A program made the translations under genes and the position numbers. A stretch of DNA of 64,000 nucleotides from assembly GCA_963698535.1 (NCBI GenBank), contig CAVORD010000001.1, positions 1,302,001 to 1,366,000 on the forward strand, in the 5' to 3' direction. Below, piece after piece: positions 49,427 through 58,660 of this stretch (position 1 is its first letter; every line of letters begins with the position of its first letter). Below the pieces are notes generated by a model. That model was given only the letters and a program-made list of their open reading frames with translations. It made no database searches and was not told the DNA's origin. The DNA comes from CAVORD01 sp963698535 (GTDB taxonomy: Bacteria; Bacteroidota; Bacteroidia; Bacteroidales; VadinHA17).

Positions 49427-49728
49427 AGATCAAATATTTAAATAAAGTTAGTTTCAATTATAATTAATAGCGTTATCAATGATATTTATATTCAACCGAA
49501 TCACTAAACAATCCTAATGACTAAAAGTTTTTTTGCCCTTCGCCTTTCATTCAGATTGCAAATGCAACAATCAACCAAGATAAATGAAAAATCGATTTTG
49601 CTCTTTCGCAAATGATAATTATCGCTTTGGTTAAGAAGTCATTTTGCTCTTTCAAAATAAATTCTATTTTCGCATCCGAATTGTATTTTTTTGCATATCG
49701 TTTTTAACTATACTAAAACAGAAACACA
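49427..49728. promoter_or_regulatory. Divergent intergenic region with a 13-bp direct repeat
   Basis: This 302-base region between the outer-membrane protein gene (-) and the lipoprotein operon (+) holds no gene. The 13-base sequence ATTTTGCTCTTTC occurs twice in the same orientation, at 49595-49607 and 49641-49653, with starts 46 bases apart. The second copy contains TTTG and is followed 18 bases on by TATTTTCG, one mismatch from TAnnTTTG. It could therefore form the + strand promoter. The repeat may be a binding site for an activator of the downstream operon. Confidence 0.4.
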
Positions 49729-50514
49729 ATGAAGATTTTCAGAGCAGGAGTGCTAATTCTTTCAATCTCTCTATTTCTTGTCTCATGTCAGAAGGAAGAG
49801 GAGCCATTTACCAGTTATATCGATCTGCAGTTAAGCGGTGAGTGGCAGGATTTCATTATTAAGCCCAATGAGACAATAATAATGAAAGTAACTATTGCAA
49901 CAGAGTCGAAACTAGATATCTCATGGAAAGATGTTAATGCAATGAAGGTCGATGACAGTTACAGCGCAGATATTAAGGTTTCCGCTTTCCGTCCCGATGG
50001 GCTGACACCATATTTTGAAGATATTGATAACGGATACCAGGAAAACTCACAGATAGTTAGTATTGAACCGGGAGATGACCAGGTGTTGTTATTTATAGAT
50101 ACCAATGGTGATTTGTCAGGCAGTTTTTCAATTCGTGTACGTGGGATATATGACAATGTTGTAACCAACCCCAAGGACCTTATGCTAAGTGACCAGTTCA
50201 GCGATAAAAACATTGGGACCGGCGAGACAAAGTGGTTGAAGGTCGACTGCGGTGCATACACTAACATTTCAGCAGAATGGATGGAATTTGACAGGCCTGA
50301 AACTGGTAGTAACTACACTGCTGACATACAGGTCTCAATTTACAGCGAAGACCTCTCTGTCATTTATGTCGATAACAAAAACCATGGCTACGGCACCAAT
50401 ATCAGAAATTTCATTTTAACCCACGGCACCTCAATAATATATGTAAAAGTCTCCCTGTACGATCCTCTTAAGCCCGGCACATATGCTATAAGAGTATTCG
50501 GACAAACCATATAG
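49729..50514 (+). CDS. Lipoprotein with two tandem pre-peptidase-like beta domains, function unknown
   Basis: The protein has 261 residues, with a lipoprotein signal (lipobox LVSC). Two consecutive domains, about residues 28-143 and 147-261, repeat the same plan. SADIKVSAFRPDG pairs with TADIQVSIYSED, DNGYQENSQIVSI with NHGYGTNIRNFIL, and FSIRVRG with YAIRVFG. The arrangement, including the terminal strand with -IRV-G, resembles bacterial pre-peptidase C-terminal (PPC) domains, which often bind ligands or help protein stability. It is not a protease. It is the first gene of the operon, and the receptor gene follows after one base. Confidence 0.65.
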   Translation: MKIFRAGVLILSISLFLVSCQKEEEPFTSYIDLQLSGEWQDFIIKPNETIIMKVTIATESKLDISWKDVNAMKVDDSYSADIKVSAFRPDGLTPYFEDIDNGYQENSQIVSIEPGDDQVLLFIDTNGDLSGSFSIRVRGIYDNVVTNPKDLMLSDQFSDKNIGTGETKWLKVDCGAYTNISAEWMEFDRPETGSNYTADIQVSIYSEDLSVIYVDNKNHGYGTNIRNFILTHGTSIIYVKVSLYDPLKPGTYAIRVFGQTI

Positions 50515-50515
50515 T

Positions 50516-52666
50516 ATGAGGGTCCCTGCAAAACTGATCCGTCATTTCCTGCTTATCCTGATGTTTCTCCCGTGCACAAATGCTGGCGCGCAATCACAAT
50601 ATGAGATAGGAGAAGTTCTGATCGAAAGAAGATCTCTTTCAGAAGGACGGGAAATAATGAATAACTCAGTAAGCGGCAAAGTCGTTATCACCCGCAGGGA
50701 TCTGGTTAGTTTTGGCTATTCCACTGCCGGCGATGTGGTCCGAAACCTGCCAATGGTCTATATCGACAGCGATCCCGGTGTTAACCGTAACATAAGCTTT
50801 GGCGGTCTCGACCGTGAGTATCAGGCGGTCCTTATCAATGGCCGTAAGCCTGCCGGTGGTGAAGACAGCCGCGATCTGAAACTTGACCGCATCCCTGTAT
50901 GGATGATAGAACGCATAGAGGTCGATTACAACAGTCCTGCATATGAAACCTCCGACGGTGTTGCAGGTACCATAAATATCATTCTGAAAGAGGATGTCAA
51001 AAATGAGGGTCTCTATCTTCACATCTCTCCGGAACACCATACAACCTCATCGCCTGGCATCAAGGCTGAAGCAGGAATGGAGAGGAATATCGGTAAAACC
51101 GAACTTAATGCAGGTATCTCTGTAAGCGATTATTCAAGGGAGATTAGCACCAGCCTTTCTGACTCTTCAACAGGTATAGAGGGCGGATCAGATGAAACAA
51201 TCACTACCAGAATTATTTCTTCCAACGTAGGGACCACGATAAGCACAGGTAAAAACTCGTCACTTATACTGAAAGCATTTTTCAGCTGGTTCGATGAAGA
51301 CGAATACGAATCAGCCGACGTCAAGAGAAGGAAGGATGGAACCCTGAATATCAGAAATACAGTCACAAACAATGATAAACTATCATATCTCCATACCTGG
51401 GATGCCGGTTGGAAATTAAATAAGGGCAGGAGCTCTCTTAAGGTAGATGCAGGCTTTGCCAATAATTTTGAAAAAAGACACAAGGACCAGGTAAGTGAAA
51501 AAACTGATATGACAGAGGAGGCAAGGGAGTATGAAGATCAGGATAATTACAGCCTTACCCTTGACATTGATTACAGGTTGAAAGAGCTTAAGCTTGGCAG
51601 ATTGCCGGCAGAGATGCTCTACAGAACAGGTTTCTCCGCCAATATGAGAAACAATAAGAGGATAAATGCTTCAAGGCCCCAGGGGTATCTCCTATGGGAT
51701 ATGTCCGATGAGTCATACAACCTTAACGAGAACATTGGCTATTTCTCATTCGCTTTAAGGACGGACTTAAGACCATGGCTAACATTGCTTCCTTCTTTGC
51801 GCTATGAGCATTCAAATACAGATTTCTCAACCGTTTCTGATGAAGGAGACATTTTTTACAATTGCCTCTCCCCTTCACTAAATGCGAAAGTGAGACTTTT
51901 CCCGGCTAACGACCTCACCATCGGTATAGGTCAGCATATTGCGCGACCCGCCTTTATGAGCATGGTGCCAATTGAAAAGGTCAAGATCAAAAAGGACGTA
52001 ATAGAGGTCGGCAACCCCGATCTTGTACCTTCGAGGTCATGGGGCATTAACCTGGGAGACAGATGGTACTACCAGAAAGAGTCTTACATCTCATTAAATC
52101 TCTATTACAAGTGGGTGTGGGACATGATCAACCTTTCCTATACCGGTATCGACCCGGCCACCGGATATAATGTCTACACATTCATAAATATAGACAGGGC
52201 CAGACTCTATGGGTTTTTCATTGAATCGGAATTATCTCTGGCTTCAGTGGCAGATGGCTTGTCGCTTAATGTGAATTATTCATTTCTGGGATCATCAGTG
52301 AGAAATCTCTTTTCAGGCGATATTCAGAAGATCGATGACCAGCCTGATCATCTTTTTAATGTAAAGATTGACTACCTCAATACATTAAAAAAGGTAAATA
52401 TCTCATTAGGTTGCCATTACAACAGCAGAAAGATCATATTCCCTGTGATTTCTCCTGAAGGGTTGCCAATAGACGGTATTAATAAGAACGGTTACCTGCA
52501 GGCAGAGGGAAAGATTAAATACTATTTCTCCAAATGGGGCAGTCTATATTTCACGGGAGAAAATATTCTTAACAGGCCCTCTGTAACAACACAGGGCCCG
52601 GTAACCGAAACTTTCTATCCTGGTTCGATATACAGACTGGGTGTAAATATCATGCTTCAGCGATGA
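50516..52666 (+). CDS. TonB-dependent receptor-like outer-membrane protein
   Basis: The protein has 716 residues. A signal peptide (cleavage near GAQ, residue 26) leads into a plug domain: SGKVVITRRDLVSFGYSTAGDVVRNLP, in two parts, then ISFGGLDREYQAVLINGRKP, LDRIPVWMIERIEVDYNSPAYETSDGVAG and INIILKED. A barrel follows, ending in YRLGVNIMLQR. There is no carboxypeptidase-D-like domain. It is shorter than a SusC protein and is not followed by SusD. It probably imports a specific small ligand, such as a metal complex or peptide. It overlaps the next gene by 4 bases (ATGA). Confidence 0.88.
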   Translation: MRVPAKLIRHFLLILMFLPCTNAGAQSQYEIGEVLIERRSLSEGREIMNNSVSGKVVITRRDLVSFGYSTAGDVVRNLPMVYIDSDPGVNRNISFGGLDREYQAVLINGRKPAGGEDSRDLKLDRIPVWMIERIEVDYNSPAYETSDGVAGTINIILKEDVKNEGLYLHISPEHHTTSSPGIKAEAGMERNIGKTELNAGISVSDYSREISTSLSDSSTGIEGGSDETITTRIISSNVGTTISTGKNSSLILKAFFSWFDEDEYESADVKRRKDGTLNIRNTVTNNDKLSYLHTWDAGWKLNKGRSSLKVDAGFANNFEKRHKDQVSEKTDMTEEAREYEDQDNYSLTLDIDYRLKELKLGRLPAEMLYRTGFSANMRNNKRINASRPQGYLLWDMSDESYNLNENIGYFSFALRTDLRPWLTLLPSLRYEHSNTDFSTVSDEGDIFYNCLSPSLNAKVRLFPANDLTIGIGQHIARPAFMSMVPIEKVKIKKDVIEVGNPDLVPSRSWGINLGDRWYYQKESYISLNLYYKWVWDMINLSYTGIDPATGYNVYTFINIDRARLYGFFIESELSLASVADGLSLNVNYSFLGSSVRNLFSGDIQKIDDQPDHLFNVKIDYLNTLKKVNISLGCHYNSRKIIFPVISPEGLPIDGINKNGYLQAEGKIKYYFSKWGSLYFTGENILNRPSVTTQGPVTETFYPGSIYRLGVNIMLQR

Positions 52667-53382
52667 GAATATTTATTGGATTTGATGACACCGATACGAT
52701 CGATTGCGGACGAGGCACAGGAAAGCTTGCCCGATGGTTCGTGGACAAACTGCCTGAAGATTATATATGTAAAGGTGTAGTGCGTCAGCAGCTCTTCCAT
52801 TCACCCATGGTGCCCATGACCTCACACAACAGTTCGCTGTGTGTCATTGCAGAGGCTCCCGACTCCTCTAAGGTGCCTCTTATAATTGATACTGCCGTAA
52901 ACCACATAAGAGAGCACTTTGTTGAAGGAAGCGATCCCGGGCTGTGCGTTGTTACCGAAGAAAACCCCTCCATGCCCGATCTCTATTCATTTGGGTTAAG
53001 GTGTACCTGGATGGTGGTTACAAAGGAAGAAGCACTTAAAGCTGCTGCCCGTTGTCATCTTTCCGGCCATGGAGGAACTAATGACGGAATTATTGGCGCA
53101 GTAGCAGCTGTCGGACTTACATGGAAAGGCGACAGTGGAAGGTTCGTTCAGTATAACGGTATCCGCGAACTGCCTGAAACTACAACCGTAAAATCACTGA
53201 CTGATCTTGGGATGAGTGTTATCTCTGTGAACAGGCATGCAGAGATACCGTCACCTGACGATGTTGTGAATAACTCCGGATCTCTGCGCCCCAGACTTTT
53301 TGCCGGAAGAGCCGTTGTTCCAGTTATCTCTTCCGGCCCGGGATTGTGGAATACCATCAATGAAAAGAAAAATTATCAATAA
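52663..53382 (+). CDS. TiaS-like (FLD domain) protein in a bacterial operon
   Basis: The protein has 239 residues. The start MRIFIGFDDTDTIDCGRGTGKLAR and the later GHGGTNDGIIGAVAAVGL (quoted in part) match the N-terminal and FLD-type regions of archaeal TiaS (tRNA-Ile2 agmatinylcytidine synthetase): the DDTD motif binds ATP/Mg2+ there, and TNDGIIGA resembles the phosphate-binding loop. It is much shorter than TiaS and lacks its zinc-ribbon and OB regions, so it is unlikely to modify tRNA. The reaction is unknown; a small-molecule kinase or ATP-dependent ligase is conceivable. Its start overlaps the receptor gene by 4 bases and its stop overlaps the ABC gene by one base, so its function is tied to them. 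Confidence 0.65.
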   Translation: MRIFIGFDDTDTIDCGRGTGKLARWFVDKLPEDYICKGVVRQQLFHSPMVPMTSHNSSLCVIAEAPDSSKVPLIIDTAVNHIREHFVEGSDPGLCVVTEENPSMPDLYSFGLRCTWMVVTKEEALKAAARCHLSGHGGTNDGIIGAVAAVGLTWKGDSGRFVQYNGIRELPETTTVKSLTDLGMSVISVNRHAEIPSPDDVVNNSGSLRPRLFAGRAVVPVISSGPGLWNTINEKKNYQ

Positions 53383-55139
53383 TGGAAAAAGCAAAACGGA
53401 TCAATACCAATAAGGCTTTCAGGCTACTGTGGAGATTCCTGGTGAGACAGAAAAGGAAGATTGCCGCCGGCATTATTGCCACTATCATGATAGGGGTTAT
53501 GGAATTGCTTACAGGTGCTTTTTTGAAGTTCCTCACAAACACAATAACAAAAATTGAAGGAATTAATTCCAGCGGTGGTGAACTGAAGATACCTCTTAAA
53601 CTTAATATTGATCTTGAGTTCATAGGAGAAAACCTGTCTCTGATAGATAAGACACTCAAAGGCAACCAGGAGATATTCAAGGGGGTGGTTGTGGTTTCCG
53701 TGGTATTTCTTATCCTTTACCTTTTACAGGCATTGTTTCAATATGCAAGGGAGGTCTACATGAATCTGGCCATTGAGAGGGTCCTCCAGGATTTCAAGTC
53801 TCAGATATTTGCCAAACTTCTTAACTCTCCCCTCCGAAACAGGGGAAATAATGAGACAGGCGATACCATTTCGAGGGTGACATATGATGTAGCGGTACTT
53901 ACCGACACAATAAACATTCTTGTTGAAATATCACGCACCTTCATCTATATTGTGATGTTTGTCCCGGTGATGTTTATAATCAATCCCCGATTCGCCCTCA
54001 TAACGATTCTCTTCTTCCCCCTCTCCTTTATTATAATAAGATATGTGGCACGGATAATCAAGAAATCGAGCCTCGACGTATCAGACAATGTTGGTGATTA
54101 CACATCATTCCTTGAGCAGCGTATCAACCGCTTGAGAATGATAAGAATATTCAATACAGAAGATAAGGAGAAGATGCGCTTCGACCGCCTGGTGGACGAT
54201 AACTACAATTACCGAAGACGTCTTATCCTGCAGCGTTTCTTCCTTAAGCCATCGAACGAATTCATGGGTATGATCGTCCTGGCCATACTGTTTATCTTCT
54301 TCAGCAAGTATCTTCTTGCCGGCGAATCCAATCTTGGCGATATTGCATTCTTCCTCTATCTGGTAAAGACCTCATTCAAACCTGTTAAAAAAGTTGCACA
54401 GGCTGTAGGCGACCTTAATATGGCACTGATAAGTACCGGAAAGATCGAACGTATCTTTGAAGAAGAGTCCGATACAACAGGCGGAGATGTCTCCCTTAAC
54501 GGTATGAAGATAGATACTGTTCGTATCAACAACCTCTCTTTCGCCTACAATGGCACACCTGTTTTGAAAGACCTTTCACTTGCCCTTGGAAAGGGAATGA
54601 GGGTTGCCGTTACCGGCGAAACAGGTGCAGGAAAAACAACCCTTTGTTCGGTACTGGGACTTCTCCATGAGGCGTCGCCAGGTTCCATCTTCCTTAACAA
54701 CACCGATATTACTCTGATTAAAAGGGAGGAGTTCAGAAAGGAGGTTATCCTTGTTGACGGGGAGATGCCGCTTATGCCTGGTACGGTTTTTCAAAATGTC
54801 GCTTATGGTACAGATGCTGAAGAATCCGGGATAAGCAAATACATGGGGTTTCTCCCTGAATCGGTAAAGGCCACTCCCGACCTGGTAGTAGATGGTAATG
54901 GTCGCTCCGTCACATCAGGGGAGGCAAGGAAAATTGCACTTATAAGAGCCCTGCTCAGGAATCCATCATTGCTCATCCTTGATGAGGCCTTCAACTTCAT
55001 GGATGAAGAGGATATCGATGAGGCATTTAAACTGATACCAAAAGATACTATCGTACTCTTCGTTACCAGAAGCACCAAGGCACTTCAGCATGCTGACAAG
55101 GTATTCAGCCTCAGGGATGGTAAGCTAACGTCCGTTTAA
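53382..55139 (+). CDS. ABC transporter (permease-ATPase fusion) with degenerate ATPase motifs
   Basis: The protein has 585 residues. The N-terminal half has about six membrane segments of the exporter type, with coupling-helix region VTYDVAVLTDTINILVEIS. The ATPase begins near residue 370. Walker A (TGETGAGKTT) and Walker B with catalytic Glu (LLILDEA) are normal. But the signature is TSGEARK instead of LSGGQ. The Q-loop Gln appears replaced (VILVDGEMPLMPGT), and the H-loop His too (FVTRSTKAL). This is a type-IV exporter fold, but with weak or special ATP turnover. It is fused tightly to the TiaS-like gene. It ends next to a convergent gene with no gap. Confidence 0.85.
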   Translation: MEKAKRINTNKAFRLLWRFLVRQKRKIAAGIIATIMIGVMELLTGAFLKFLTNTITKIEGINSSGGELKIPLKLNIDLEFIGENLSLIDKTLKGNQEIFKGVVVVSVVFLILYLLQALFQYAREVYMNLAIERVLQDFKSQIFAKLLNSPLRNRGNNETGDTISRVTYDVAVLTDTINILVEISRTFIYIVMFVPVMFIINPRFALITILFFPLSFIIIRYVARIIKKSSLDVSDNVGDYTSFLEQRINRLRMIRIFNTEDKEKMRFDRLVDDNYNYRRRLILQRFFLKPSNEFMGMIVLAILFIFFSKYLLAGESNLGDIAFFLYLVKTSFKPVKKVAQAVGDLNMALISTGKIERIFEEESDTTGGDVSLNGMKIDTVRINNLSFAYNGTPVLKDLSLALGKGMRVAVTGETGAGKTTLCSVLGLLHEASPGSIFLNNTDITLIKREEFRKEVILVDGEMPLMPGTVFQNVAYGTDAEESGISKYMGFLPESVKATPDLVVDGNGRSVTSGEARKIALIRALLRNPSLLILDEAFNFMDEEDIDEAFKLIPKDTIVLFVTRSTKALQHADKVFSLRDGKLTSV

Positions 55140-56369
55140 CTACTTTAAATCATACATTACCAGCTTCTCTGCCTCTTTGATAAATATCCTGCTGCCTGAG
55201 ACTATCGGAGAGGCGAATATTGGCCCGTCGGATACCTTGTAGCGGGCAATCTCAGAATATCCGTTCTCCGTCGCCTTATAAACCACCAGTGTTGATGACG
55301 CCGATAAGGCAAAGGCTATATCACCTGCCACCATTGTGGTGCCGAATTCATGATGATTGGAGCTATCCATCCACATCAGCTTTCCATCATCAGCACTCAT
55401 ACAATAGAGCTTACGCTTGTCGCTGAGACCATATAGCAACCCGTTACGCAGGACGGGAGTATTATACCTTGTACCAACAGAATCGTTGGTCCATGCAAGC
55501 CTGGTACTGAATTCATTCCCCGATTTAAAGATCCTGTACGACTGTGTCCCGTAGCCCTGACCAGTACCAATGAATGATTCTCCGTTTACGATCGGAGTAA
55601 TAGAGTTATAATGGTACTTTGATGCAAACTTCAATGGTATCTGCCATAGCATTTTACCATCGGTCAGTGATAACCCGGTGTAGTTCTTTTCGGTTGGAAC
55701 AACAAGCTGATCGCTCCCTGCTACCCTGATACGAACGGGCGATCCATAGCTGGGACCCTCGCCAGCCCATCTCCATATAACCTTGCCTGTTTTAAGCTCG
55801 AGGGCAGCAAGCTCCCCTTTATCCGGGCCACCCATAAATACTATCAGTTTACCATCAACGAACAATGGCGACATACCCGTGAAGAAGACCGGAACAAGTC
55901 CTTCAGAGTTTCCTTTTCTCCAGAGTAATTTACCACTCTCAGCATCGTAGCACGACAATACACCTCCTACCCCAAAGGTAACAACAGATCCTTCGGCAAC
56001 GAGTGGTGTTGCCCTTGGCCCGGGATGGGGTCGCGCGCCTCCTGTTACAGCCATTGCCTGATAGGAATCGCGCCATAACTCTTTACCCGATGAAGCTTCC
56101 AGACACCGTACAACTTCGCTTGAGTCGACCCTCGTAAATACGAACAATTTGTTGCCAGAAAGTGCTGGCGAAGCATCACTGAAGCCAACATTTACACTCC
56201 ATGATTCCTGCAATGCTGCAGGCCAGGCAGCCGGTGCTCTGAAACCATGAACCTGTCCGTCACGGTCCTGCCCGCGCCACCCGGTCCAGTCCTGGGCATA
56301 GGAACTGCATCCTGCCAGGAGTGCTATTGTCAATACAATACCTGTAAATAAATTCCTTTTAGCTTTCAT
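55140..56369 (-). CDS. PQQ-like beta-propeller repeat lipoprotein
   Basis: The protein has 409 residues. A lipoprotein signal (LLAGC) precedes a WRGQDRDGQ start common in Bacteroidota and Planctomycetes propellers. At least five blade motifs of the type G-K-x-x-W are visible (SGKELW, SGKLLW, TGKVIW, DGKMLW, DGKLMW), giving a six- to eight-bladed PQQ-type propeller. No PQQ-binding or metal-binding set was identified, so it is probably a scaffold or binding protein, similar in form to BamB. Its stop abuts the end of the ABC gene. Divergent regulation from the DUF3857 gene is possible in the 242-base gap downstream, where I see no clear promoter or gene. Confidence 0.85.
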   Translation of the reverse strand: MKAKRNLFTGIVLTIALLAGCSSYAQDWTGWRGQDRDGQVHGFRAPAAWPAALQESWSVNVGFSDASPALSGNKLFVFTRVDSSEVVRCLEASSGKELWRDSYQAMAVTGGARPHPGPRATPLVAEGSVVTFGVGGVLSCYDAESGKLLWRKGNSEGLVPVFFTGMSPLFVDGKLIVFMGGPDKGELAALELKTGKVIWRWAGEGPSYGSPVRIRVAGSDQLVVPTEKNYTGLSLTDGKMLWQIPLKFASKYHYNSITPIVNGESFIGTGQGYGTQSYRIFKSGNEFSTRLAWTNDSVGTRYNTPVLRNGLLYGLSDKRKLYCMSADDGKLMWMDSSNHHEFGTTMVAGDIAFALSASSTLVVYKATENGYSEIARYKVSDGPIFASPIVSGSRIFIKEAEKLVMYDLK

Positions 56370-56611
56370 TGAACCATATTTTAGGTTAAAACTGTTTGCA
56401 CTACCTTCCGCTAAAGTAAGCAGTTATGTAAAATAACGCTTTTTTTTATCCTCCGGCCTAAAGATTTTAAAAATCATTGTTCAATCAATCTCCAACGTTT
56501 TTCTAATTGAAACTATTTTTTTATATTTAGTACGCAATACAATCCCAACATAAATGGCAGATCATATCTGTTTTTTAAACTTACGGCTAATCACCTCATA
56601 ATCTACTACTT

Positions 56612-58648
56612 ATGAAATTATTTAGGATTTTCTTACTGCTTGCAATTGTAATAACTGCATTCTCTTCTGCATTGTCAGCACAGGAGAAGAAATTTAAGTT
56701 CGGTGAGATTGATCAGGAAGAGCTTTCAATGAAAGTTTACCCAAAAGACACCAGTGCCGCTGCTGTTATACTTGGGACGACCTGCAATATTAAAATTGAA
56801 TATGATGTTCCATCAGGGCAGTTTCTGGCAGTATATACAAGGTTTTACAGAATAAAAATCTTCAATAAGAACGGTTATGATTGGGCCGACCATAAAATTT
56901 CTCTTTACGATTATGGTGGTCTGGAAGAGACTGTTACCTCCTTTAAGGCTCAGACTTACAATCTTACCAATGGGAAAGTAGTTAAGTCCAAAATATCGAG
57001 AGGCGACCTCATCGACAACAGGGAAAATATGTATTACAACTCGAAAAGTTTTACGATGCCCGATGTTCAGGACAACTGTATCATTGAGTTCGAGTATGGT
57101 ATAAAGTCCAACTATCTTAGGAGTCTGCATGAGTGGTACTTCCAGGAGACAATACCGGTAGCATGGAGTGAACTGCGGGTTGAGATACCGGAATATTATA
57201 ACTACAAACCTATTATGTCAGGTTACGAAGCACTGGCTGTAAGGGAGACGAAGATGGGAAGAGGGATGATCAATTACACCTCAAGGGAGACAAGTGTTTC
57301 AGGCCGGACAACTGATTACAGTGCCAATCAACTCAACTATACCACAAAGATAGACCGCATGGTTGGTATAGATATGCCGGCCTTTATTTCTGAACCTATG
57401 CTAACATCATTTGAGAATTATATCTCAAAGATTGAATTCGAGCTGGAATCTACTATGTTTCCCAATACGTCAGTCAAGTATTTCACCGAGAGCTGGGAGT
57501 CGATTAATAAGAATCTGTTGGAATCACAGAATTTTGGTTACCAGCTGGACGGAGGCGCTTACCTCAACGATGTGGCAAACAGTATTAAATCCGCCTATCA
57601 GGATCCATCGCAGCGCATTGCAGCGGCTCATACTTTCATAAAGAACCACATGAAGTGGAATGGTTATTCAGGAATATTCTCCACAGGGTCGCTCCGCAGT
57701 GCCTTTAACGACCGTGCAGGATCAGCCGCCGACATAAATTTAATGCTCGTAGTTTTACTTAAAAAACTCGACTTTAATGCCAATCCGGTTATTTTAAGTA
57801 CAAGAAGCAACGGCCTGCTAAATCCGTTCTTTCCATCCGCAACAAAATCGAACTATACCATTGCTCATGTAATCCTTGATAATAAAACTGTTCTTCTTGA
57901 TGCGACAGAACCTCTCCTTCCCGCCGGTCAGCTACCTGAGAGATGCCTGAACGGCCAGGGAAGGCTAATAGTTAAGGGGTCCGGAGATTGGGTTAATCTT
58001 GACCCCGGACTGGGTAGCGAATACAGTTCTGTAATGAGACTTAAACTGAGTCCTACAGGGGAGTTGTCGGGTACCATTTCCAATGTCAGAAAGGATTACT
58101 CTGCATTCAGATTCAGAAGATCAGTCGCAGACAGTAAAAGTCAGGAAGAATTCATCAGGGATATTGAAACGAGTAATCCGGAACTCGAGATCGTCGAATT
58201 TAAATTTTCTGATCTGGACTCTTTGAATAAACCTGTGATTGAGACATATATAATAAATATCACAGGTTCAACCGACCAAACACCTGACATGATATATCTT
58301 AATCCAATGTTTTTGGAAAAGGTGAGGATCAACCCCTTTAAAATTAAGGAGAGAAAATACCCGATTGATTTTTCATACAGGCAGGTTGAGAATTATACTC
58401 TTTTACTGGAGATCCCTGAGGGCTATATCTTTGAAGAACTGCCTGAGTCGATCAAGTATGTCATTCCCGGTAATACCGCATCATTTTTATACGTAGTAGC
58501 AGCATCAGGAAATGTCTTACGACTCAATTATACATTGAACATTAATAAGGTCGTCTTCCTGAGCGACGAATATACGCAGATCAAGGAACTGTTCAATAAA
58601 ATAGTTGAAAAGCACGCTGAGCAAATTGTAATTAAGAGAACCCTTTGA
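56612..58648 (+). CDS. DUF3857 domain protein with inactive transglutaminase-like domain
   Basis: The protein has 678 residues with a signal peptide (cleavage near LSAQ). The first part is a DUF3857 beta-domain. The middle is a transglutaminase-like fold (MKWNGYSGIFSTGSLRSAF, then GSAADINLMLVVLLKKL). Where an active enzyme has Cys there is Ala (about residue 373), while the later His (TIAHVILD) and Asp (VLLDATEP) are kept. This enzyme is therefore probably inactive as a transglutaminase or protease. The C-terminal region is a further beta-domain (DUF3858-like). It is 12 bases upstream of a second member that keeps the Cys. Their linkage suggests a pair acting at the envelope. Confidence 0.8.
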   Translation: MKLFRIFLLLAIVITAFSSALSAQEKKFKFGEIDQEELSMKVYPKDTSAAAVILGTTCNIKIEYDVPSGQFLAVYTRFYRIKIFNKNGYDWADHKISLYDYGGLEETVTSFKAQTYNLTNGKVVKSKISRGDLIDNRENMYYNSKSFTMPDVQDNCIIEFEYGIKSNYLRSLHEWYFQETIPVAWSELRVEIPEYYNYKPIMSGYEALAVRETKMGRGMINYTSRETSVSGRTTDYSANQLNYTTKIDRMVGIDMPAFISEPMLTSFENYISKIEFELESTMFPNTSVKYFTESWESINKNLLESQNFGYQLDGGAYLNDVANSIKSAYQDPSQRIAAAHTFIKNHMKWNGYSGIFSTGSLRSAFNDRAGSAADINLMLVVLLKKLDFNANPVILSTRSNGLLNPFFPSATKSNYTIAHVILDNKTVLLDATEPLLPAGQLPERCLNGQGRLIVKGSGDWVNLDPGLGSEYSSVMRLKLSPTGELSGTISNVRKDYSAFRFRRSVADSKSQEEFIRDIETSNPELEIVEFKFSDLDSLNKPVIETYIINITGSTDQTPDMIYLNPMFLEKVRINPFKIKERKYPIDFSYRQVENYTLLLEIPEGYIFEELPESIKYVIPGNTASFLYVVAASGNVLRLNYTLNINKVVFLSDEYTQIKELFNKIVEKHAEQIVIKRTL

Positions 58649-58660
58649 ATGAGCTGAAAT

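Noticed and set aside
52663..53382. A bacterial tRNA-Ile2 agmatinylcytidine synthetase
   Set aside because: The protein lacks the zinc-ribbon and OB regions of TiaS, and bacteria use TilS-made lysidine for this tRNA. Only the ATP-binding-type parts match.
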